DNA of 64,000 bases from the NCBI RefSeq assembly GCF_000165425.1, contig NW_001799023.1, forward strand, positions 68,273 to 132,272, in the 5' to 3' direction. The notes beneath the pieces are model-generated. The model was not told where the DNA came from and did no database searches. It saw only the letters and a list, made by a program, of their open reading frames with translations. Numbering within the stretch: position 1 is the first letter of the stretch; the number at the start of each line of letters is the position of its first letter. Source of the stretch: Paramecium tetraurelia. Lineage: Eukaryota > Ciliophora > Oligohymenophorea > Peniculida > Parameciidae. A program made the position numbers and the translations under genes. Shown here piece after piece: positions 1-11,514 of the stretch.

Positions 1-2760
1 CATATTTTTGTATCAGTACCATCCAGTTTCTCTGAAAATTCCATCCTTCCATTTAATGTGAATTTTATTCATAATATCTTTTTATATTTTCTAAACTTAG
101 TTCTCTATCATCTAATCGATCTTTTAACTAATTATCTGAATAACAAATACCATGTCGTAGTAAAATTTTATAGATTTTTATCTAATTTAGAGATTTAGTT
201 TGATAGATTTGAATTGAGTTTTTGAAGTGTAAATAATTTTTATTCTTTTATTTTAAGATGAGCAGTTAACTTAACACCTTCTAAAATGTCAACTAAAATA
301 TTGATATCATGCCAAGATGTATTGCTCAATGCTATGTTATCTGTCAAAAATTTGTAGAAAAATTACTCTTAGGACTCAATTTCTTGATACATTTTTAGTG
401 TTGTTTATCTGATAGTTTAAATGAAGACTTTAAATTTCTATTCCAATTCGTTAATCATTATTTAGAATCTAAGCCTTTAAGCTTTTAATTGAGACTGATC
501 ACTAATTTATAATTCATAGTAGTCTTGCTTTTAAACGTTCTTAAAATTTTTATATTGTTAGGGTTTTATCAAATGGAATTTTGTGAGTGTAAAGGCAATC
601 TGAGCATAGCATTCTTTAACATTCATGTTTGGAAATACAAATAAATGAAATTTGTTTCTGAGTATGATTTTTACAATAGACTGGAATGGAAGCCATTAAT
701 TTATCAATACTATTAAATTATTTAGTAAATAAAACTTGTGAAAGCTAATTAAAAATAGGAATAAATTCTTAATCTAAGGATAAGATTATATATTCTTGTA
801 TACATGTTATAATTAAATGAAATTAGAATAGTCTACCTTCAATTATATTATCATTTAACTTTAAACAGAGATATATATATATATGTGCGGATGAATCAAT
901 TAGAATCTAATAGTAATAATAAATTTAATAAGGAAATTTATGCTCCCTTAATATATCCTATTAAATTAATTTAATTTCTTTGTTGATTAATCATTAATAT
1001 TGTGATTATCCTCCCAAAAAGTATCAGTTAAAGTCTAATATTCTCAGAGTTTGAATTACCTTCCTTTTTTGCTTCTAAAAATGATTGATAATTTATTCGT
1101 TTTTAATCAGACATCTTGCGAAATCCTAGCCCTAATAACATTTGATGTAGAATTGTTTAAGATCGTAAGTTCTAGTTATTTAATATAAATTCTTAATAAA
1201 TATGGAAGAATTTATTACTCAGTATTATGGAAGTATGTAATATTCACAAATTTCGAAATTATTTTAACTCATATATGTATTAAATTGTTGTTTTATTTCT
1301 ATAGAGTGAAAATAATTAGAAATTTTAATTAATATTTACTTGAACGATTGCGACATTCAAACTATTTTAGGATAGTTGCACAAATGTAAATATAAATTAA
1401 GACCATAATTATTTAGACTTTGCTCAAATTAGTGTAAATACAGATTTCATACTTATGAAGATTAATAGTAGAAACAAACATTTTACAATATTAAAAGCAA
1501 TGAAATAAATATATCTAAAATAACAGATATTCTCAATCATTCCTAGGTTTAATAAGCACAATTTTGTGGGTAAAATTGAGGAAAAAACTAAAGATATTAA
1601 TTTTGAAATGTATAAGCATATAATTATACTTTCAGGAGTATTTTATAATGTTAATATAATGAGGATCAAATTAAATTTTATTTAATTGTTTATCATAATA
1701 TTCTAATATATATTACTGAAATTTCCTAATTTTTAAAGCAGATAGAAATGCCTTAAAGAAACAAAATTATGTTGATATCCAAAATAGTTATATTGCTATT
1801 TCAGAACTTTTGGTGTTAATTTTAATATATAGAAATAATTTAAAAAAAAAAGTGTTGTTAATATTTTTATAGAAATATAATTATGATAATCTTAAAAGCA
1901 TAAGGTTTATTATATACAAGTATTTTTTTTGATCTTACAGATTGATGTCATTAGAATAATTATTATATTATTCACTTATATCCTAATAATTCTCAACAAC
2001 ATGTGTTAATTGGAATTCAAACTGTTAATTTTTTTTATTACGTAATTATATTATAATGATTTTATATTGTCATTTCATAATGATCTTCAAATTCAAAAGA
2101 AGTATTCAAGGAACTGCAAATTCTATAAGAAGTTCTATTAGGCCTTATTTTTTATGCTTCTGGCCCTTGTCATTTACTGGTTTGCTGTTAGTGATGGAAA
2201 TATGTGCTAGATGATCCGTTTTGCTCTTTCTTCATTTTCCAATTCACTAGAAATTGTCCTTCATAAAAAGAATTAATCAAAAGACAAAATTATGTGTTTG
2301 AATACTAACACAAAACTTTAACAAGTAAACTTCTTGTAGTATTTGTAATACTTTGTATAAATTTTTTGGTCTTTGAAGACCATTATTCCTAACTTCCAAT
2401 CATTTGATTCTGCAACCTAACAAAGGTTGTTTTTTGCTTGGTGCAACTAAGTTTGTTTAACTAAAAAAATATTAATATTATTTATGCTAAAAAATGGAAT
2501 ATATTCACATAATAAACTAGGAATAAATTGGTAATATCTAAGAAGCCATAAAGTAGATGAATTATCATTTAATCATTATTGAATTAGTTAACTTAAAAGG
2601 GGTCTTTTAAATACATTTAATGAGGTGTTTTGTATAAATAGCAATAATTTGAATCTTTATTAATTGAATCATTTTAATATTATTTGAAAAATAATACTTA
2701 TAGTAATTTATTAGAAATGCGCAGATATTAAATTATTTTAATTATCTTAAGATAAATAAT
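1..2760. other. Gene-poor AT-rich stretch
   Basis: I see no supportable gene here on either strand. The frames are short and broken by TGA, and composition is very AT-rich with poly-A/T runs and a short AT dinucleotide run near 872-883. Around 2090-2280 both strands contain brief protein-like frames (one on the minus strand is about 55 codons and glutamine/lysine-rich), possibly relics of a dead gene. A gap this long is unusual for a Paramecium macronuclear chromosome. With the surface-antigen relic and duplicated tRNA nearby it suggests a subtelomeric position, but no telomeric repeat is visible at base 1. Confidence 0.6.
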
Positions 2761-5461
2761 TCAACCCTTTCCAGCAAAAGATGTCATGTTTGCGAGTGTG
2801 GATTGCAATATTCTCAATTTTCTTTGGCTTACAGCAATATCAGTTTCTAAAATGCCATGTTTGACCATTTTCTTAGCTTAGTACAATTGCAATTAATTCA
2901 AAGTTCTGAATGTTTAGAACTTTTAATTGACTTCCATATTCATCGATTATAATTGGCACCCCAGATGCTATTTCCAAATTGCAATCATTGGAGTACTATT
3001 ATCACCTAAGCCTAATTAATCTAGAATTTTCATCAAAGCTGCTCTCCCCTTTTGCATAGCTTAAAAATAAGGGTTAGTTGAGTCCAATCCAACTTCTTAC
3101 TTTGCAAAATCTAAGTCACATCTTCTGGCCATTAGAGCATACATGTAAAGCATGTATTTCATATGGGGATGATTATTATAGTAATAATTTGCTATTTTAT
3201 TGATTAGTTCTTCTGGAACTCTATCCCAATAAGCTAATTCTGGGTGAGTGAAGGAGCATCTATCGCTATTGCAATATGCTTGAACTATGGCTCTCTGATT
3301 CTTTATACTTTCAAAAGGCTTAGCAACCTCTCTGCTTCCTGCAAAATTGAAAGATTCAACCATAGTTTTGACAACTTAATTTTTCACATACAAGTCGTTG
3401 TACTCTTTTGTCTTTTACATTGCTCTTTAAGGAACTCCAATAGCATTATCTACACTATTACCAAAAATTTACCTAATTCAAACAAAAAATCCATGTATTC
3501 ATAGGAAGGTTCGAAATCATCACTATAATTTATATTTGATAAGCCATTTAACAAAAACGTAAAGGCAACATCTTCGCTAGCAAACTCTGAGGTAAAGTAG
3601 TGACCTTAGATAGTTCTTATATGCCTTTTTCGTTGTGCTCTCGTCAAGGCTTAATACTTAGTATGGATCAATGTGTAAGGCCCACCTCCTCTTTCTGGAG
3701 TGATACCCTACCCCATATAAATATACTTCTCTGGATTCCTTTTGTATTCCCTCATATTTCTAAGTTCTGTCAAGATCAAGCCATCTCTTTATCGCGTGTC
3801 ACTACTGGCAATCATAGTTATTTTAGAATCAGTATTGTTTGATGAAGAAAAGGTTTCTAACAATGGCACTATTTCTACATTCTCCACCTTATACTGGTTA
3901 ATTAATTCATTAACTAAATCATACTATGATTAAGTTTGGAAATTGGCAATAATAATCATGTCTGCTGCTTAACCATTGGCATTTAAAAGCGAGAGTTCTT
4001 TGAATATATTCTTGATCATTGGTTTGATTTTGTTAAGCTAAATAAGAATATATAAGTATTTATACATCTGTCAAATCTTCACCAGCCAGTCTAATTTGTC
4101 CCAATACTCCTGTTAGTCTGAAAATAGAATAGAGTTTCTTCAACTTTAAAGCAATAAAGTATTCTTTAGAATCATCATTTTTAGCCAAGATGTGATCTAG
4201 AATTTAATTAATTTAATCCTCTATCTTTTTAATATTGAAAATAGGCATTTATTAATAAAATTCTTCAAGTGAAATCTCCTTCTTGACTCTAAATTTTTCA
4301 CTTAAATCTCTTATGTCCTTGCTATAATCCAAAGCTGATTAATATAATTCTAAAATCTTCTTAAAATCTTCATTCTCCTCCAATTTTGCTTCAGCAATAT
4401 ACTCCTTGTACTATTACAATGTCAAATCAATTGTCAATCCATGTGTATAAGACATAATACCAATTTCCTAATGAATAGAAATGAGAAGTCTACCATTCCA
4501 GGATGATTATCAAAATCAAATGTCAACCAAGTCCCAGGAGTTTCAAAATAATACTCAGGGTTTTACAAACCAAGTTCATAAGCCTGAGCTACAGCCTTAA
4601 TAAGATTTGGTAAATATTAGGAATGATAGATTAATGATTCTTCAATGTAAGAGACTTTCTATAATATGTGGTGTTAGAATATTTACATTAAATACTCTTT
4701 GTTTGTTGGATTGGATGAATAATTTGGCAGCATACTTAAGATACTTGTAGTCATTTTATTCGATCCCTTGGAGCATTCTACTTATAGCAATTAACTAGGT
4801 CAATGAATTTGGTTGTGTAGGATGAGAAGTAAACACATACTTCACTCTGTTGACTTTTGACTAAAAATTTATACATAATAATATGTCGGTACTTTGTCTC
4901 GTTGATTAAAAAATTCGATAATCCTAAACTACTCCAAATACTCATAACGAGCATAATGACTGCTCAGTCTATCAAATATCATTAAGCTATAGATATGCCA
5001 TAATAATGGTTCTGGAAAGTCCTTGTCCTCACAACTCAAGTTTTCCATATCCTTCCCTTAATACGTATTATCAAAATAAATGGATAAGGCATCCTGAAAG
5101 AGTTAGGCTTCTTCTGAAGTCAGGTTATCAACGTATGCATCTAAGAGTTATAGCATAGTCTTTTTCTTTCTAGGGTTAATGTGTCTGAAGTAATTATTTC
5201 CCAGGTCCATTAATCGAATTGGAGATTATTCTAGTAATGGTTCTTCTTATATGAATTTTTGAATTTCTATAATCGAACATCTTTTATCACTATAGTTTAT
5301 TGAATTGATGATTACTCTGCATTGGCTGCTATCCAAAGCATATCATTTTCTCTTAATTACTTTTCTTTCACATTCTCAGACAACAAGTATTTTGGTAAGT
5401 ATCTTGAGGCTTAGTAAATGCGAGTTGCACTTTTAAGGTGGGATGCAATTGATCGTATCAT
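2761..5461 (-). CDS. Phosphoenolpyruvate carboxylase, divergent
   Basis: The spliced product is 845 residues, close to the usual 880-950 of PEP carboxylase, which adds bicarbonate to PEP to make oxaloacetate. Family landmarks occur in order: FTSHPTQPN (usual FTAHPTE, with the catalytic histidine), TFDFDNHPGM at the place of the GGDRDGNP motif, SSDTRQRDG, the glycine loop GITPERGGGP and IQGHYFT. Six introns of 26, 32, 28, 26, 28 and 23 nt, all GT to TAG, give an exact reading frame. The start is the first ATG of an open frame after AT-rich DNA. The C-terminus ends AGKG rather than the usual NTG, and several motif residues differ, so the enzyme is divergent and activity is inferred, not seen. 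Confidence 0.78.
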
Positions 5462-6007
5462 AGTTTGTAAATTAATTATAATTGTTCGAGAATAGTGATA
5501 ATATATTCTGGTTTTTGGTAATATAAATCATAAATTACAGAGCAAGTCTAATTGCATGGTATCTATGGGTTCTTGTAATTTAGGAATTTGACTTATTTGA
5601 GTAATGAATTATTACACTGATATTTATTAATGATTGAAGTAAAAGTAAATTATAATTGAATAATTAATTCAAAATGAAGATGTCCTAGTTGTACGATTTA
5701 TGCTACCAGACTACAGGCATTACTATTCTTATAAAATAATAGTTACAAAATAACTGTTATTAATTATTTACAGTTATTTTATTTAATATTATCATTACAA
5801 TAAGATTTATAAAATTGATTATTATAATATTTCTATTTAAGTTTCATCTTATAACTCAAATATTGTCATCTTTTAAATCATATAATCTTTATATTATGAT
5901 ATTTATTTTATTATTTATTTAATACAATTACTACTCATTATAGAATCTATTAGGAGAAACATAAACATTACTAATTAAAATTAAGTAGATAAGTAAGATT
6001 CTACCAT
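5462..6007. other. Intergenic, with AT-rich inverted repeat
   Basis: No gene is visible. Near 5732-5770 the sequence AATAGTTAC is followed within a few bases by its near reverse complement ATAACTGTTATT, an AT-rich inverted repeat, and ACAGTTATTTTATTT recurs just downstream. It may hold the promoters of the divergent neighbours, but I recognise no specific site. Confidence 0.4.
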
Positions 6008-6989
6008 ATGTCTGATATGTTATTTTATTATTTTAGAATAGGAACCCAAAAATTAAACATGTTAGCCAATAAGAATTATCAACATGTATTTCGAATGAAA
6101 AGTTTTGTGTCACTAGAGGAACTGGTTACTAAGCTACAAATTAGGCTTGTTGTATTACTTCATCAAGTGGATTACTTTATGAATGGGTAATTACGCAAAG
6201 GTTTTGTACTATAAAAGTTTTCTTACTGCTCTCTTAAAATTGATTGCTGAAGAAGAATGCATCAATTATTTGACCAAATTTACAGCTAAAAAAGGTGGGG
6301 GGATGTATTGTTAAATCAACTTGTGTAGGTACTTTGATTGAATCTGCTTGCACAACCGCTTTGAATGGAACCGTCAGCTCTTGGAACTCTGAACTACAAA
6401 AATGTATAGATCATGATTGATTAGATTTTGGTGGAAATTCTCACCTTGATTGCCAACTTAAGAAACCTGTTTATACGCAAGAATCTAAAATTGCGTATAA
6501 AGGATGTGTGTCACTTAAACATCAACTTTGGAGGGAACATGTAGTTTGATGACTGGTTATGCATCTGCAAATATTGATTAAAATTCTTATTACATCACTA
6601 GAGATAGATGTCATTGGCATAAAAATACAACTACAAATTCAACATCATGCATGATTCATGATTCATACAGGTGAGACCAATTAGGATACAAATGGAGCTT
6701 CCACTAAATTTTCAACTGGGATAAGAAGATATAATAAATTTGTGCAGTTCACACAGGAATTTGTCAAGCAATTGATCCATTGGCATTAACTAACGATGAT
6801 TGCTTCTTGATTACTGGCTACACATATATATGGAACACTTCAGATAATAAATGTGGAGTCTGTGCAACTGATAATCAAGTTAATAATCCCGCAAACAACA
6901 ACAGCAACTAAACAGTTAATAATACTAGTACAGATTCAGGGTATCTTTTTGGAGAAACCATAATTATTGTTGGATATCTCATATCTTGA
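6008..6989 (+). pseudogene. Paramecium surface antigen relic (i-antigen type)
   Basis: Surface antigens are large GPI-anchored coat proteins with a strict cysteine periodicity. Three separate blocks show that pattern in different frames: a block with GGGCIVKSTCVGT and ACTTALNGT (about 6295-6418), a short RCHWHKN...TSC block near 6608, and a C-terminal block with ICAVHTGIC, DDCFLITG, CGVCATD, an N/T-rich stretch and a hydrophobic tail ending LFGETIIIVGYLIS before TGA at 6987, as expected of a GPI signal. The blocks are separated by TGA stops and frame changes that short introns do not resolve, and the total is far shorter than a functional antigen (over 1,500 residues). I read it as the decayed 3' end of one gene. 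Confidence 0.72.
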
Positions 6990-7405
6990 AGTGATTAATA
7001 TAAGAAATGTATATTCAAATAATGATAAAATATCTTCACCTTCTTAAAAAGCATTATATTGGATATCTTTAAAAGTTTATATATATTAGGTTATTCTAAT
7101 TACTTGTTTCTAATTTATAAGTGAAGTTAAGTGAAAGTGAACGAATAGAATTAGAAGTTGTGGCAGTTAAATTCCATAGAACAGTATTGATTTTCAATAT
7201 GCCAGATATAGCTCTAAAATTCATTATGATTATTTTAAGTAACACTTTCCTAAGAAGAAATAATGCAAAAAAAAGTATTGATCGTTAATTAGTTCATCTA
7301 CATTGTTGAATATATAATATTAAATTATCTAGTTCTACAAATCAATTTAGTTCATTGAATGTCGCCACCTATATATTAAAGCTAGTTAGATAGATTAATC
7401 AATGT

Positions 7406-7478
7406 GGGGTAGTAGCTCATTTAGTAGAGCGCGTGATTTGCATTCACGAGGCGCCGAGAGCGAAGCTCGGCTACTCCA
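7406..7478 (+). tRNA. tRNA-Ala (anticodon UGC), copy 1
   Basis: The 73-nt gene folds as a cloverleaf. The acceptor stem is GGGGTAG with CTACTCC and discriminator A. The D stem is GCTC/GAGC, the anticodon stem CGTGA/TCACG with loop TTTGCAT giving anticodon TGC, and the T stem CCGAG/CTCGG. The third acceptor pair is G:U, the classic alanine identity element. The T loop (AGCGAAG) departs from the usual TTCRANY, which is odd for a functional tRNA. A T run follows immediately, as for a Pol III terminator. There is no intron. Confidence 0.88.
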
Positions 7479-8156
7479 ATTTTTTACTTTTATTTTTATA
7501 TTCATTAAAATTTATTTTTGTTTTAAAATTTTACTATTAATATATTATTTTCTTACTTTAACCTTATATCGAAATTCAAAGTCATTTTTCTGAAAAGATA
7601 TTGTCAGATAATTTTTAGATAACTAGGGTACAAGAAAGGTATTAATATCATTATGAACTATTGTTATGCAAATTTATTAATTAGTATATGTCTAATCATT
7701 TAACACTTTTAAACATATGATTATATAAATTAAAATTGTCAACAGTCTATTTGATCATTATACAATATTAGTATAACTAAATAGAAAAAATTTATTTTTC
7801 CAACTTAGCTTCTGTAAAAATTTATAAGTTATTTAAAACAATTTTTTTTCTCATCATATTCTTACGATCTTAATATTATTTCTTAATGAAGATATAATAA
7901 GGGTACATGGAAAAATAAAATTTCATATAATTTTTCAACCTGCATATGATCATATAACTTTAAGCAATTTAAAATTAATTTTAAAGAAATTTAACAGAAA
8001 TTGCACTCACATTATTAATTTAACTACTATTATTATTTATTACAGTTGACTAAATGTCTTGAATTTTATCCTCAAGCATTCTAAAGATTAATATCGATAG
8101 ATTAATTTTAAATTTCAAACTATTCTTAAAAGATAGTTAGATAGATTAATCAATGT

Positions 8157-8229
8157 GGGGTAGTAGCTCATTTAGTAGAGCGCGTGATTTGCATTCACGA
8201 GGCGCCGAGAGCGAAGCTCGGCTACTCCA
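8157..8229 (+). tRNA. tRNA-Ala (anticodon UGC), copy 2
   Basis: This is identical in sequence to the copy 751 bp upstream, including the G3:U70 pair and the unusual T loop. It also shares 23 bp of 5' flank and the T-rich 3' flank, so it arose by a recent duplication. The flanks beyond that are unrelated. Confidence 0.88.
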
Positions 8230-8593
8230 ATTTTTACTTTTTATTTTTTATTTTTTATTCTTTTAATCGGAAAATGCATCACTAAGATACTTTACTTATA
8301 CTATCTTAGATATATTAAAAAAAATTGATAATAAACAAGTATTATCATATGAAGTCTTCGAATTCTTACTTTCCTATATCTAATTCTTAATCATTTAAGC
8401 CAAAATATATAGAAAATAAATAATAATTTCTTGAAATCTTTACATAACAATTAGTAAAATTTATTAAACTAATATTAGCTTCATATTTATAAGTTCAAAT
8501 TACATTAAGTAATTTGCTTGAATAATTCAAAATAAATATTTCAATAAACATATACAAATACAATAGACATCATTAACTTAGCCTCACAGATTC

Positions 8594-10042
8594 TCATTAT
8601 TATTTTAAATAATCAAACATTAATGCATAAAATTAGATGATATCTATTTTTTCTTATGAGAACTATTTGAATGCTTATTTCAGTGGGATCTCCTTTTCCT
8701 AAAAAAATGGGAGAATATCATTTAGTTTTAGATATTATTGTTAATTGGAAAAGTGTTAGAATGCTTTTGTTAAGTTTTTTTTTGTAATAATTGATCTCTT
8801 ATCAGTAAATCTAACAATTAGTTCAATGTACTATAATTCTTATTGTGATTTAAAAATCTAATTGACAGCAAATAAAGATTAAGACTAGTTATATAAATGT
8901 TTAAATTATTTTCGAACTAAAGTTGCTAGTTGAAATCGAGTTATTCGTTTTGTATTTTTTAATTAAGCGAGATATTCAAGAGAATTATCACTAAACATTT
9001 CTGCCATCATATAAAAAAGTATCTGCTAAAGTGGAACCATAATAATATTGTTAGATTTTTGTGGTAAATTTAATTAAAAAGAGTTCATCAGCGAAGACTC
9101 TAAAATTTCAATCATTGAAATTCTGTTTTGAGGGTTTACTTCAATCATTTAATTGAATAAGTCTTGGATTTCACAATGAAATGAATCATTTATGAAAGGA
9201 ATCTAATTTCTTCTTTCTTATAAAACATCTTCTTAAAAGTCTCTTAAAGAATTTCCAGTAAAAAGTTAAAAGTTATAAACTAATCGAACTCCAATGATTC
9301 CTAAAGACCAAATATCATCCTCATAGGTTGGTTCGATTATTTAATGGTCAAGGTGTGCTTGTAATAACTAAGGGCTTGAATATCTTAGCTTCAATTAAGG
9401 TTTTTTATCAGAAATAAAAGTGGAATGTAAATCCACCAGTTTTAATTAAAATTTTGAAGATTAATCTACAATCTCAAAGCTTTTTAATGTTAAATTACCA
9501 TGAACAATATCTTTTGAGTGTAAGTATGAGACGACATTAAAAATCTATCTTAAAATAACTTATTTTTAATGAATAGTAAGATGCTTTGATTCATTTAATA
9601 TTAATGATTCCAAGCTTCCTCCATTGCAATAATTCTTAATAATTGTATACTATGAGCAATGGCAATATATTTCAACAAATTCCTATAAATTTTCATGAAA
9701 CAAGTTTGAAAATCTGTTAATATAATTATTAGTTTTTTCGTTATGGTCTAAAACTTCGGCGATAAAAATTTATCTGGTCAAAATATGCTAAACAATTATA
9801 GAATTTTAATTTTGAATGACTTTATCCAAATGTCTAATCTAATTATAATATTTTAAATAATTCTCTTCGATCACATTCGTAGGTTGAATCACCTCATCTG
9901 CGTAATTAAAGTCTAGTTTATGATCTTTTCTTTTCGAGAAAATTAACGTGGGGGATGCAGGACCTTCTGAAATTAGATTGTTTTGAAGATTTCCTAGATT
10001 AAGGCATTTTAGAGTGGATTTCTTTGAAGAGCAAGCGCCCAT
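8594..10042 (-). CDS. CDPK-like pseudokinase, N-acylated
   Basis: A single intronless frame of 482 residues starts MGACSSKK, a textbook N-myristoylation plus palmitoylation signal that should anchor it in a membrane. Residues about 80-330 follow a protein kinase fold (YCNGGSLESL, ILRQIFNVVSYLHSKDI, DDIWSLGVIGVRL), but the catalytic HRD is HGN, the beta-3 lysine is absent (FIAEVLD) and DFG is VDL, so phosphotransfer is unlikely. The tail after about residue 350 has the spacing of the calmodulin-like domain of calcium-dependent kinases, with eroded EF loops. It resembles the gene at 49174-50944 in all these points. The role is probably calcium- or scaffold-linked signalling; this is inference. 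Confidence 0.75.
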
Positions 10043-10682
10043 ATGTTTAAAATAGAACTTAATTAATGTTATAAGATATTAAAAAATAGAAACTTAATAT
10101 ATTGAAATATCACAATTTAGTTGTAACATCCTAAAATAATATGTACATATATAGAACTCAATTTGAATGATTTCATTTTAATTAATAGTTCCTCGTAAAA
10201 TAATTATGCCCGCATCCTCTCTATTCTTTCAATTTTCATCAAAATGAAATGAATAAATTTATTTCTTCGTTTGCTATGCTTTTAATAATAAAAACGACTG
10301 ATATATTATGTAAAATAATATTACAAACCATTTACGAATTAAATGCCAAGCCAAACAAAATATGAAGTTCTTACATTATTTTCAATAATCATTTTGAATG
10401 TTCAAGTGGAAGGTGTAAAATGGTTCAGCATTTTTTGATGTTAAAGTTTAAACAAAGAATAGTGCGAAATTGACACTCCTCTAAACTAATCATTCATTAA
10501 GGTTTAAAGTAACCAAGAAGAAATCCATTTTGCTGCTTTCTATATTTAGAATTTATTATGTTGGAATAAGTGTAGAAGTTCTTAGAATTTTTTTTGTAAA
10601 CATACGATAATCATCATTCTCATGAATTCTAATAATATTATAGATATTTAAATTAGACTAGATAAGAAGATTAATATTGTAA
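10043..10682. other. Intergenic, nothing recognised
   Basis: This is AT-rich DNA between two minus-strand genes. It contains short broken frames only, with no tRNA or repeat seen. Confidence 0.5.
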
Positions 10683-11246
10683 TCATTCATTTCTAATTTG
10701 AAATGATTTAGTCTTTTAATGTGCTATTCTTCTAAGTGGTTTTTAAGTCTCAGAGATTTCTTGCTTGTCTTAATTTCCTGTTTCGATATCAATCACAATT
10801 AAAGATTTCTTAAACTCCACTTTTTTTCTTTAAAATTTTGTTACTGGTGCCAATATTTTTGAATCTTATCTTTTTAGGAATAACTTAGTTCGTTTTTAGT
10901 GTCTCTCAAATTCAGCAGGAGATGCGTTTCGCGATTCTTGGACTATGATAGGAATTTCAGGTAAAGATCTCTAAAATCTCTTTGGTCTGGCTGGGACTAT
11001 TTTAGGTAAACGGAAATGATAAGGAATTTCGATAAGTGGATCACTCTCACATTGAGTGTATATTTTATTTCCTACATTTCTTTCTGTAACTTCTCCCTCA
11101 GTTTTTAAAGAATAAGGAAGAACATCAAGTTAGTTTAAGAAAAGAGATGGTCTCATCGCTCTTGTAGTTGTTGCCTCTTTTTTTGGTGAAACCTCTTTCG
11201 AAGCAATACAAGGAAGATGAAATCTATTTGAGGTTAGATTAGACAT
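10683..11246 (-). CDS. Hypothetical basic protein
   Basis: An intronless frame of 187 residues opens MSNLTSNRFHLPCI and is rich in lysine, arginine and proline (HFRLPKIVPARPKRF, RRIAHQKTKSF). I see no membrane segment, signal peptide or known motif. It looks largely disordered. The even use of glutamine TAA/TAG codons and absence of TGA over 187 codons in AT-rich DNA support a real gene. Function is unknown. Confidence 0.6.
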
Positions 11247-11514
11247 AAGGCTTCAATTTTTATTTTAATAAATGATTTTAGAAATTAATTTATTTAAGTA
11301 TTATATATTCAAACTAATTAAACTGTTGTTATCTGTAAATTACTTATTATCTAATACTAATATTATTAATAATAAACTCAATTTAATCATATATAAGAAA
11401 TTAAGGAGTGAGATAATTTTAATTGATATTTTCAAATCAGTTCGCAAATTGTTAGAAATAAAAGATTATTAATTTTAAAAGTTTTTAACATTTCTGAATT
11501 ATTTTAATTATTTT

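Larger units (their letters stand above)
7383..8235 (+). repeat. Direct duplication of the tRNA-Ala unit
   Basis: A unit of about 102 bp occurs at 7383-7484 and 8134-8235. It starts TAGTTAGATAGATTAATCAA, runs through the tRNA and ends in the T-rich terminator. The DNA between the copies is AT-rich and I see no gene in it (7485-8133), nor in the flanking stretches 6990-7382 and 8236-8593. Confidence 0.85.
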
